Part shown: positions 1-5,681 of the stretch, piece by piece
Position numbering within the stretch: position 1 is the stretch's first letter
Layout of the letters: the number at the start of each line of letters is the position of its first letter
Source: Parvibaculum sp.
GTDB taxonomy: Bacteria > Pseudomonadota > Alphaproteobacteria > Parvibaculales > Parvibaculaceae
Assembly (NCBI GenBank): GCA_014359855.1
Contig: JACIYQ010000275.1
Span: forward strand, 1 to 5,836
Length of the DNA: 5,836 bases
Reading direction: 5' to 3'
Notes under the pieces: generated by a model
What the model was told of the DNA's origin: nothing
What the model saw: the letters and a program-made list of their open reading frames with translations, nothing else
The model's database searches: none
Position numbers and translations under genes: made by a program

Positions 1-1
1 T

Positions 2-73
2 CTTCCAGATCTTACGGTGAAAATTGCGCGACGGCCGGACCAGGCGGGTTTGCTCAGTATTCTGCCTGCCTGA
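2..73 (+). CDS. hemD: Probable C-terminal end of uroporphyrinogen-III synthase (partial)
   Basis: A frame open from the window edge ends at TGA 71-73 and gives 23 residues, including IARRPDQAGLLSIL. Uroporphyrinogen-III synthases commonly end with a short strand followed by a 'xxPxxxxLLxxL' helix, and this tail has that look. In alphaproteobacteria hemC and hemD often lie directly upstream of a mitofilin-like gene and hemY, which is what follows here. HemD closes hydroxymethylbilane into uroporphyrinogen III in the cytoplasm. The identification rests on a short tail plus gene order, so it is moderate at best. The frame of the next gene is also open through this stretch, as is common in GC-rich DNA, so openness alone is not evidence. 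Confidence 0.5.
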   Translation, partial: LPDLTVKIARRPDQAGLLSILPA

Positions 74-91
74 TTTTCCCGGAACTTCGCC

Positions 92-120
92 CTGACCCGC
101 GCGCTTTGAGCCTCTATAGT
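92..120 (+). promoter_or_regulatory. Candidate internal promoter before the mitofilin-like gene
   Basis: CTGACC (92-97), a 17-base spacer and TATAGT (115-120) match the sigma-70 consensus at 4/6 and 5/6 positions. Transcription would begin near 127 and leave a leader of about 30 bases before the ATG at 157. It lies in the 83-base gap after the probable hemD stop, so it could give the downstream genes expression independent of the heme genes. Found by eye only; chance matches of this quality are common. Confidence 0.3.
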
Positions 121-156
121 GGCCGCAAGCGGCGGATTCTCCCTAGAAGGCCTCAG

Positions 157-1446
157 ATGAGCAATCCAGACGACAGCAGCAAGGACGGCGAAAACGTCTC
201 CGGATCGGAACCCGGCGAGGAAACGCAGGCGGAATACCTGAAGCCCGAGGGCGAAGCGCCCCCGCGTTCGGCGAGGCGTCAGAAGGAGCCGCGTATCCTC
301 GAAGGCACGGCCGAGCATGTTTCCGAAGCCAAAGGCAGCGCTCCCGAAAGCGAGCGGACGGAAAAGCCGCAAGGTCCGAAAGCAGCGCGCTCACCCGTGC
401 CACTCTTTCTCGCCGCCGGGGTTGCGGGGCTGGGTGGCGCCGCTGTCGCGATTGCGGCCGTCTGGTCCGTCGGCCTGCCCGAGCGAGCGGGAGACCGGAA
501 TGCGCTGGACGCATTCGAACAGCGTATCGCTGCGCTGGAAAGCGGAGCCGATGCGCGCGCGAACGAGACGGGAGCGACGATCGCCTCTCTCGGGGAACGT
601 ATCGACCGGCTCGAAAAGGATCTCGCAGCGGCATCCGAAACACCGGACAGTGCGGCGGCGCTCCGCGAACGGATCGATGTCCTCGCCGCCGATACGCAAC
701 AACTCAAGTCGGCGCTCAACGACACGCGCTCCTCGATGCGCGAAATCGAAGGCAAGGTCGGCGAGATGTCACAGAGCCTTCCGCCGGCCGGTATCGCGGA
801 TCAGGTCGGCAGCATCGACACGCTGGTGCGGGCACTCGACCTCAGTCTTGCCGCGCTCGCACCCGACGTCCAGAAAATGGAAGAGCGCGTTGCCGCCCTC
901 GAGCAAGCAGAAGAAGATCCCGACGCTGCGGCGCGCGCCGCGCTCGGTCTGGCGCTTGCCAATCTTGCCCGCGCTGCCGAGAGCGCCGGTTCTTTCGAAA
1001 CGGAACTCGGCGCCGTAAAGGCCTTTTTGCCGGACGAGCCCGCTCTTGGCGATCTCTCCGAAGCGGCCACCGCTGGGGTGCCCACGCGCGCCGCGCTTGA
1101 AGCGCGTTTTCCCACGCTTGCCCAGAATATTTTCGATGCCGAACGGCATGCGGGTGAAGACGGCTGGTGGTCGCGCTTTGCCGCCAATGCGAAATCGCTC
1201 ATCACCGTCCGCCGCACTGGCGAAATTTCCGGCGACACGACCGAGGCAAAAGTCGCGCGCATGGAAGAGCGGCTGAAGGTTCACGATCTTGCCGGCGCGG
1301 TGGCGGAAGCAGAAACGCTCGAAGGGCCTGCAGCCGAAGCAGCGGCGCCGTGGATTGCGGATGCAAGCGACCGGCTCAAGACGGACAAGCTCGTTCGCGA
1401 ACTCAGCGCGCGCGTCGCGGAGCAACTTGCAAAGACGAGGGGCTGA
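157..1446 (+). CDS. Mitofilin/HemX-like inner-membrane coiled-coil protein
   Basis: 429 residues. Start ATG 157 was chosen because AGAAGG lies at 145-150, six bases upstream; a TTG at 106 in the same frame has no such site and would overlap the promoter candidate. The first ~80 residues are charged, Pro/Glu-rich and probably disordered and cytoplasmic. One hydrophobic segment spans about 83-105. Residues ~113-240 show the heptad-like Leu/Ile/Ala pattern of a long coiled coil, rich in Glu and Arg. A helical C-terminal domain carries the LITVRR motif (348-353) followed by repeated Ala/Glu-rich helices, as in alphaproteobacterial mitofilin-like proteins (Mic60 relatives), which share their hemD-hemY location with gammaproteobacterial HemX. 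Family knowledge suggests a periplasm-facing protein that organises the inner membrane and contacts the outer membrane; a direct role in heme synthesis is unproven. The stop is five bases before the hemY start, so co-translation is likely. Confidence 0.8.
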   Translation: MSNPDDSSKDGENVSGSEPGEETQAEYLKPEGEAPPRSARRQKEPRILEGTAEHVSEAKGSAPESERTEKPQGPKAARSPVPLFLAAGVAGLGGAAVAIAAVWSVGLPERAGDRNALDAFEQRIAALESGADARANETGATIASLGERIDRLEKDLAAASETPDSAAALRERIDVLAADTQQLKSALNDTRSSMREIEGKVGEMSQSLPPAGIADQVGSIDTLVRALDLSLAALAPDVQKMEERVAALEQAEEDPDAAARAALGLALANLARAAESAGSFETELGAVKAFLPDEPALGDLSEAATAGVPTRAALEARFPTLAQNIFDAERHAGEDGWWSRFAANAKSLITVRRTGEISGDTTEAKVARMEERLKVHDLAGAVAEAETLEGPAAEAAAPWIADASDRLKTDKLVRELSARVAEQLAKTRG

Positions 1447-1451
1447 TCCCC

Positions 1452-2996
1452 ATGCTGCGCGCGCTCTACACTTTCCTCATCGTCGCGGTGCTCAGCGGCA
1501 TTTCGATCTGGCTCGCCGACAATCCGGGCGAGCTCGTGATGCATTGGCGCGGCTACGAAATTCGCACGAGTTTCGTCGTCGGCGTGGGGGCGATGGCGCT
1601 TGCGGCGTTTCTCGTTCTCCTTGCCTACCGGATCGTGGTGAGCTTCATCGAGACGCCGGCAAGCGTTTCGGCCTATCTCGAGAAGCGCCGGCAGCAGAAG
1701 GGCTTCCTCGCGCTTTCGCGCGGCATGGTCGCCGTGGCGGCGGGCGATGCACAGGACGCGAAGCGCTACGCGGCGCAAGCGCACAAGCTTCTGGATGCGC
1801 CGCCTCTCACGTTGCTCCTCGCCGCGCAGGCAGCGCAGCTCGAGGGCGATGAGGCGGGCGCGACGAAGCATTTCGAGAAGATGCTCACCGCTCCGGAGAC
1901 GGAATTTCTCGGGCTCCGCGGTCTTTTCATTCAGGCGCGGCGGGCGGGCGACCGCGACGCAGCGCTTGCTCATGCGCGACGCGCGTTCGGCCTGCGTCCG
2001 CAGACACCATGGGCCGCACAGGCCGTTTTCGAGATCGAGGCGGCGGAAGAAGACTGGGACGGCGCTCTCAAGACACTCGACCGTGTGGTGAGCGCGAAGC
2101 TCATTCCGCGCGACGACGCGCGGCGGCGGCGCGCCGTGTTGCTCACCGCTCGCGCGATGACGGCGGCGGAAGCCGCGCGGGGACAGACGGGCGAGGCGCG
2201 CAAGCCCGCGCTCGATGAGGCCTCGAAGCTCGCACTCGACGCCGTTTCGCTCGAACCGCGTTTCGTGCCTGCTGTCGCGCTTGCCGCCGCGCTCTGTGCG
2301 GAGACGGGGCGCATCCGCAAGGGTATGAAACTCATCGAGGATGCGTGGATCGCCGTGCCGCACCCCGATCTCGCAGATGTCTGGCTCGACATGATCGAGG
2401 ACGAGAGCGGCTATGCGCGCGCAGAGCGCGCGAGAGCCCTTGCCGCGCGCAATCCCGAAGATGTCGAGAGCCATATTCTCGTCGCGCGTGGCGCGATCGG
2501 TGCGCGCGACTGGCAGGCGGCACGTGAGGCGCTTGCGCCCCATGCGGGACCGTCGGCGAGTGAGCTGCCTACCCAACGCGTCTGCGAACTGATGGCGGAG
2601 ATCGAAGAAGGCGAGTATGGCGATCGCGGCGCGGCGCGCGGCTGGCTGACGCGAGCGCTGCATGCGCCACAGGATCCGCAATGGACAGGCAACGGCTATC
2701 GTTCGGCGAGGTGGTCTCCGATCAATCCGGTCACCGGCGAATTCGACGCTCTCGAATGGACGGCGCCATCCGGCGTACTGGCACAGGAGGAGGCTCCCGC
2801 GCCTGCCGGGAACGCAGAAGAAAGTATCGCTCCCGCCGGTGCGGAAGAGGCGCCGGAAGCGGCCGTCGACACGGTCCGCGCGCCTGGAGAAGCCGGGAAT
2901 GCGAGTGAGGTACTTGCCTTCCAGCCGCCCCTGCCCGACGATCCCGGCCCGGATGGCGAAGATGACGACAAGCGGGAGGGGGAACGCAAATGGTAA
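1452..2996 (+). CDS. hemY: HemY-like inner-membrane TPR protein
   Basis: 514 residues from ATG 1452, preceded by a GAGGGG-type ribosome site ending about 10 bases upstream. Two membrane helices, about 4-22 and 40-60, flank a short periplasmic loop with DNPGELVMHWRGYEI, the hallmark of the HemY N-terminal domain. The rest is an Ala/Leu/Arg-rich array of TPR-like helix pairs to about residue 400. The conserved tail motif follows: W411, then GYRSARWSPINPVTG with W421. The last ~70 residues are Pro/Glu/Ala-rich, acidic and probably disordered. This HemY is the proteobacterial scaffold found beside heme genes, not the Bacillus protoporphyrinogen oxidase once given the same name. It is thought to assist late porphyrin steps at the membrane, but its biochemical role is unsettled. 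Its stop overlaps the next start by 7 bases, indicating translational coupling. Confidence 0.85.
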   Translation: MLRALYTFLIVAVLSGISIWLADNPGELVMHWRGYEIRTSFVVGVGAMALAAFLVLLAYRIVVSFIETPASVSAYLEKRRQQKGFLALSRGMVAVAAGDAQDAKRYAAQAHKLLDAPPLTLLLAAQAAQLEGDEAGATKHFEKMLTAPETEFLGLRGLFIQARRAGDRDAALAHARRAFGLRPQTPWAAQAVFEIEAAEEDWDGALKTLDRVVSAKLIPRDDARRRRAVLLTARAMTAAEAARGQTGEARKPALDEASKLALDAVSLEPRFVPAVALAAALCAETGRIRKGMKLIEDAWIAVPHPDLADVWLDMIEDESGYARAERARALAARNPEDVESHILVARGAIGARDWQAAREALAPHAGPSASELPTQRVCELMAEIEEGEYGDRGAARGWLTRALHAPQDPQWTGNGYRSARWSPINPVTGEFDALEWTAPSGVLAQEEAPAPAGNAEESIAPAGAEEAPEAAVDTVRAPGEAGNASEVLAFQPPLPDDPGPDGEDDDKREGERKW

Positions 2997-3442
2997 AGCG
3001 GATATTGGCGGGCACGGCGACGCTCGTTCTGCTGGCGCTGGCGGTGATCGTGATCTCGGTGGTCCAGTTCGATGTGTCGCGCGAGAAACTTGCCGGCAAG
3101 TATGCGGGCGGTGCATCGCAGTTTGTGACGTTGCCGAGCGGCGCCAGCGCGCATGTGCGCGACGAGGGCAATCCCGGAGGGCCGGTGCTCGTCATCTGGG
3201 GCGACAAGGACGGGCTCATTCCCGTCTCGGCGGCCTACGCGTTCAAGGAGCGTATTCCCCAGACGGATCTCGCGATTTTCGAGAATGCCGGTCATGTTCC
3301 GATGGAAGAGGTGCCCGCGGAGAGCGCCGCGGGCGTTCGCGCCTTCCTCTCCAAGGGGCAGGCCGAGGTTGCGGCCGGACCGGCGGAGAACGCCGGAGAG
3401 GCCGCCGATCACCCCCTGCCGGAAAGCACGGCTGCCAAATAA
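2990..3442 (+). CDS. Internally deleted alpha/beta-hydrolase, probably inactive
   Basis: 150 residues from ATG 2990, which overlaps the hemY stop by 7 bases; a GGGAGGGGG ribosome site sits at 2974-2982. Residues ~4-26 form an N-terminal membrane anchor. Residues ~45-68 look like the first strands of an alpha/beta hydrolase, ending in DEGNPGGPVLV. In an intact enzyme the next residues would be the oxyanion His-Gly, the cap and the nucleophile elbow (GxSxGG). Here the chain passes directly into IWGDKDGLIPV (69-79), the late strand with the acid Asp (probably D74), then ENAGHVPMEE with the catalytic His H102. Relatives are usually about 280-340 residues, so roughly half is missing and no nucleophile Ser is present. 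The frame is intact, so the change is an in-frame deletion and the product might still be made as a small membrane protein. The C-terminal ~30 residues are Ala/Glu-rich. Hydrolase origin is fairly sure; function of the remnant is unknown. Assembly error or strain-specific decay are both possible. Confidence 0.72.
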   Translation: MVKRILAGTATLVLLALAVIVISVVQFDVSREKLAGKYAGGASQFVTLPSGASAHVRDEGNPGGPVLVIWGDKDGLIPVSAAYAFKERIPQTDLAIFENAGHVPMEEVPAESAAGVRAFLSKGQAEVAAGPAENAGEAADHPLPESTAAK

Positions 3443-3475
3443 GGGCCCAAATAGCAGCAAGCCTCTTTCTCCCTG

Positions 3476-3504
3476 TTGCCAAAGCTGCGATGGCGGGGTA
3501 TCTG
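3476..3504 (+). promoter_or_regulatory. Candidate promoter for tRNA-Thr
   Basis: TTGCCA (3476-3481), a 17-base spacer and TATCTG (3499-3504) precede the tRNA by about 38 bases. A GC-rich stretch follows at once, including the perfect palindrome GAGGGCCCTC (3504-3513). GC-rich discriminators are typical of stable-RNA promoters under stringent control. The -10 match is weak, so transcription could instead continue from the upstream operon, for which no clear terminator is visible between 3443 and 3542. Confidence 0.3.
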
Positions 3505-3542
3505 AGGGCCCTCGCAGGCTGGCCGTTTTTGCCGGTCCCGGC

Positions 3543-3618
3543 GCCGCTTTAGCTCAGTTGGTAGAGCACCTCATTCGTAATGAGGGGGTCGGGTGTTCGA
3601 GTCACCCAAGCGGCACCA
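3543..3618 (+). tRNA. tRNA-Thr (anticodon CGT)
   Basis: The cloverleaf closes completely. The acceptor arm GCCGCTT (3543-3549) pairs with AAGCGGC (3608-3614). The D stem is GCTC/GAGC, with AGTTGGTA in the loop. The anticodon stem CCTCA/TGAGG encloses loop TTCGTAA, with anticodon CGT at 3576-3578. A five-base variable loop is followed by T stem GGGTG/CACCC around TTCGAGT. Discriminator A is at 3615 and CCA is encoded at 3616-3618. It reads ACG codons, which are frequent in GC-rich genomes. It stands alone between the heme-operon tail and the homospermidine synthase gene. The T-rich but hairpin-free stretch after 3618 may help termination. Confidence 0.97.
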
Positions 3619-3731
3619 CTTTCCCGTTTCCGTCGTTCCTGTTTTCCGTTCTGGTGTCCCGCGGCCAGTCCCACTAGATTCGCGCGCGTGCTGCCGTGCG
3701 CAGAGCGCATCCGGCGCAGATGAGGTTCCCC

Positions 3732-5156
3732 ATGAGCGATGCTTCCTCGGACAAGATTGCCCGCTTCGACGGCCGGATGGTCATGGTCGGCTTTGGCAGC
3801 ATCGGGCAGGGCGTGCTGCCGCTTCTCCTTCGCCATATCGATATCCAGCCGGAACGGATCACGATCGTTACCGCCGAGGAACGGGGCCGGGCGGAAGCCG
3901 AGGAACTCGGCGTGAAGTTCTTGGTGAGCCCGCTCAGGCAGGGCAATTATCTCTCCATTCTCGGGCCGCTTCTCTCGTCGGGGGATTTTCTCGTCAATCT
4001 TTCCGTCGATGTCTCGAGCCTTGCGCTGGTCGAGTTCTGCCGTTCCAAGGGCGCTCTCTATCTCGACACCTGCATCGAACCCTGGAGCGGGCAATATACC
4101 GACACAAAGCGTTCGCCCTCGCAGCGCTCGAACTATGCGCTGCGCGAGAATGCGCTGGCGTTGCGCGACAAATATGAAGGCGGGCCGACGGCGATCCTTA
4201 CGCATGGCGCCAATCCCGGCCTCGTCTCGCATTTCGTCAAGCAGGCGATGCTCGATATCGCAAGCGCAACGTGTGTCGAAACAAGCGTGCCAAAGAGCCG
4301 CGAGGAGTGGGCGCGTCTGTCGGCGCGGCTCGGCATCAAGGTCATTCACATCGCCGAACGGGACACGCAGGTTTCGCCAATTCCGAAAGCGATCGGCGAA
4401 TTCGTGAATACCTGGTCCGTCGACGGCTTTGTCGGGGAAGGATGCCAGCCGGCCGAGCTTGGCTGGGGTACGCATGAGCGGCACTTTCCGCCGGACGGAC
4501 ATTCGCATTCGAGCGGTTCGCGCTGTTCGATCTACCTCGCGCGGCCAGGCGCTTCGACGCGGGTCAGAAGCTGGACGCCGAACGAAGGCCCCTATCACGG
4601 CTGGCTCATCACGCATGGCGAGTCCATCTCGCTTGCGGACTATCTCACGATGCGAGAGGGCGACGAGGTGAAGTGCCGGCCGACCGTGCATTACGCCTAT
4701 CATCCCTGCCATGTCGCTGTTTTGTCGCTCCATGAGCTCGCAGGCAAGAACTGGAAGGTCCAGCCGCACAAGCGGCTGATGATGGAGGAAATTTCAGAAG
4801 GCGCGGACGAACTCGGCGTGCTCCTCATGGGACATGCCAAGGGCGCCTACTGGTACGGCTCGAACCTTTCAATCGAGGAAGCGCGGCGGCTCGTGCCACA
4901 TAACAATGCGACGAGCCTGCAGGTGACGGTGGCGGTGCTCGCGGGCGTCGTGTGGGCGATAGAGAACCCGCAACGCTGGATCACCGAGCCCGAAGAGATG
5001 GACTTTGCCCGTATTCTCGAGATCGCGCGGCCCTATCTCGGCCAGATGGCCGGTGCCTATAGCGACTGGACGCCGCTTCTCGATCGGGGGCTTCTCTTCA
5101 AGGAAGATCTCGACGAGGACGATCCCTGGCAGTTCAAGAATTTCCGCGTCGTCTGA
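3732..5156 (+). CDS. hss: Homospermidine synthase
   Basis: 474 residues. ATG 3732 was chosen because TGAGG (3721-3725) lies six bases upstream; in-frame GTG 3696 and ATG 3720 lack that. The enzyme is cytoplasmic and NAD-dependent, joining two putrescines (or putrescine and the aminobutyl part of spermidine) into homospermidine (EC 2.5.1.44 type). The N-terminal Rossmann motif GFGSIGQG is at residues 20-27. Later family signatures are LDTCIEPW (with E116), HGANPGLVSHF (with N161), WSVDGFVGEG (W228, E236) and QPAELGWGTHERHFPPDGHSHSSG-like sequence just after it. D93, E116, N161, E209, W228, E236 and H295 each fall one position before residues I recall as active-site or substrate-tunnel residues of the Blastochloris viridis enzyme (477 residues), so the enzyme should be active. 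That numbering is from memory. It appears to be a single-gene unit between the tRNA and a strong terminator. A weak TAGATT (3675-3680) is the only -10-like site seen upstream, without a convincing -35. Confidence 0.95.
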   Translation: MSDASSDKIARFDGRMVMVGFGSIGQGVLPLLLRHIDIQPERITIVTAEERGRAEAEELGVKFLVSPLRQGNYLSILGPLLSSGDFLVNLSVDVSSLALVEFCRSKGALYLDTCIEPWSGQYTDTKRSPSQRSNYALRENALALRDKYEGGPTAILTHGANPGLVSHFVKQAMLDIASATCVETSVPKSREEWARLSARLGIKVIHIAERDTQVSPIPKAIGEFVNTWSVDGFVGEGCQPAELGWGTHERHFPPDGHSHSSGSRCSIYLARPGASTRVRSWTPNEGPYHGWLITHGESISLADYLTMREGDEVKCRPTVHYAYHPCHVAVLSLHELAGKNWKVQPHKRLMMEEISEGADELGVLLMGHAKGAYWYGSNLSIEEARRLVPHNNATSLQVTVAVLAGVVWAIENPQRWITEPEEMDFARILEIARPYLGQMAGAYSDWTPLLDRGLLFKEDLDEDDPWQFKNFRVV

Positions 5157-5181
5157 CGGCGGCTTTCAATTCAGGCAAACA

Positions 5182-5218
5182 GAAAGGCCGTTCCTTCGCG
5201 GGAAGGAGACGGCCTTTC
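5182..5218. terminator. Bidirectional hairpin terminator
   Basis: GAAAGGCCGT (5182-5191) pairs perfectly with ACGGCCTTTC (5209-5218). Inside it, TCCTTC (5192-5197) pairs with GAAGGA (5202-5207) around a GCGG loop, leaving G5208 as a single bulge: 16 base pairs in all. It starts 26 bases after the hss stop. The A/T ends of the stem put short T runs on both transcripts, and the minus strand continues TTTCTGTTT, so it can also end the convergent small gene at 5298-5474. U tracts are short, so efficiency is uncertain. Confidence 0.8.
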
Positions 5219-5297
5219 GTCCATCGGAGGCTGTCCGCCATCTTATACGCGCCGGGGAAGGCAACCCTCAGACGAGTGGCAGGCGCGGGCAGTCTCT

Positions 5298-5474
5298 TCA
5301 GCCGTGTTGCGGCGCGCCGCGATAACGCAGGCCCGTTCTGCTCGCCCGGGGCTTGTCTTTATGGCCTTCGGCGGAGTGGTAGCTTGCGCCGCGATAGTTC
5401 AGAACAACGTCCTTTGACGGAGCCACATTGTGATCGCCGTGATGGGCGGCGCCCCTGTAGGTCAGATCGGTCAT
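5298..5474 (-). CDS. Small protein with three YRG repeats (DUF4278-like)
   Basis: 58 residues, read from ATG 5474 down to TGA 5300-5298. A perfect AGGAGG (complement of 5480-5485) lies five bases upstream, and a promoter with consensus TTGACA precedes it. The protein repeats a short unit three times: LTYRGAAHH (4-12), LNYRGASYH (25-33) and LRYRGAPQH (49-57), each 'L-x-Y-R-G-A-x-x-H'. The linkers are hydrophilic, His/Lys/Ser-rich and roughly 15 residues long. There is no Cys, no signal peptide and no membrane segment. The Leu-x-Tyr-Arg-Gly-x-x-Tyr unit recalls DUF4278, a family of small bacterial proteins with no known function; this assignment is from memory of the motif. It is convergent to hss and divergent from the ribbon-helix-helix gene. 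Two repeats usually suffice for recognition of such proteins, so three regularly spaced copies plus strong signals make it very likely a real gene. Confidence 0.8.
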   Translation of the reverse strand: MTDLTYRGAAHHGDHNVAPSKDVVLNYRGASYHSAEGHKDKPRASRTGLRYRGAPQHG

Positions 5475-5500
5475 GGAAGCCTCCTGTGCTGCTGTATCTC

Positions 5501-5530
5501 TTGACGTACAATATGAGTAAGATGTGTAAG
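5501..5530 (+). promoter_or_regulatory. Candidate opposing promoter toward the RHH gene
   Basis: TTGACG (5501-5506), an 18-base spacer and TGTAAG (5525-5530) match the consensus at 5/6 and 4/6. It occupies the same bases as the minus-strand promoter, in the opposite direction. Transcription would begin near 5537 and leave a leader of about 145 bases before ATG 5682. A weaker alternative nearer the gene is TTGGAC (5568-5573) with TAGAAA (5592-5597), spacer 18. Confidence 0.35.
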
Positions 5531-5538
5531 TTTGTCAA
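5510..5538 (-). promoter_or_regulatory. Promoter for the YRG-repeat gene
   Basis: On the minus strand TTGACA (complement of 5533-5538) is a perfect -35. CATATT (complement of 5510-5515) is a 4/6 -10 after a 17-base spacer. Transcription would start near 5503, giving a leader of about 29 bases to the ATG at 5474. The region is distinctly AT-rich compared with the GC-rich genes around it, which supports a promoter. Confidence 0.55.
5513..5530. repeat. Tandem 9-bp direct repeat inside the promoter spacer
   Basis: ATGAGTAAG (5513-5521) is followed without a gap by ATGTGTAAG (5522-5530), eight of nine bases identical. It lies between the -35 and -10 of the minus-strand promoter and covers the plus-strand -10. 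Short tandem half-sites are a common operator form for ribbon-helix-helix repressors, which bind side by side as dimers; such a gene lies 150 bases away. The repeat is seen directly; the operator role is inferred. Confidence 0.4.
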
Positions 5539-5681
5539 TAAGCTTAAATGCAGGAGATACACATTCTTTGGACAGGCCGCCGCTGCGCTGCTAGAAAAGG
5601 GCCAACTCCTTGCGTTTCCGGCATTTTTTCCGGGTCCTCGGGGCGGCATGTAGTGTCCCGACAGTGTGTACGAGGCTCAAT

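Larger units (their letters stand above)
5493..5561. repeat. 11-bp inverted repeat enclosing the divergent promoters
   Basis: TGTATCTCTTG (5493-5503) is matched in inverse orientation by CAGGAGATACA (5551-5561), with one mismatch that would be a G-U pair in RNA. The 47 bases between the arms contain both promoter candidates. The symmetric placement suggests paired binding sites for a dimeric regulator, possibly with DNA looping. No known operator was recognised, and one such 10/11 match could be chance. Confidence 0.4.

Noticed and set aside
121..134. GCCGC-AA-GCGGC hairpin in the leader of the mitofilin-like gene
   Set aside because: The loop would be only two bases, or a four-base-pair stem after relaxing it; too small to carry meaning.
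106..156. TTG start extending the mitofilin-like protein by 17 residues
   Set aside because: No ribosome site before the TTG, while ATG 157 has AGAAGG at ideal spacing; the extension is Arg-rich and unlike the family.
1281..3116. 611-codon minus-strand open frame opposite hemY
   Set aside because: It is antisense to a convincing HemY-like protein; the Arg/Pro-rich, low-complexity translation is typical of a GC-rich shadow frame.
3443..3542. Possible terminator after the hydrolase remnant (GGGCCC and GGCC runs followed by TTTTT near 3522)
   Set aside because: Only stems of 3-4 base pairs could be formed before the T run; not enough to call.
3543..3618. tRNA-Thr as an integration site for a mobile element
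   Set aside because: No integrase gene and no second copy of the tRNA 3' end were seen in the window.
3549..4769. 406-codon minus-strand open frame opposite hss, running into the tRNA
   Set aside because: It covers both a complete tRNA and a well-recognised enzyme on the other strand, with no family-like motif of its own.
5513..5653. 46-codon plus-strand frame (MSKMCKFVNKL...) in the divergent control region
   Set aside because: No ribosome site upstream, it lies across both promoter candidates, and the translation shows no recognisable pattern. Kept in mind as a possible leader peptide only.
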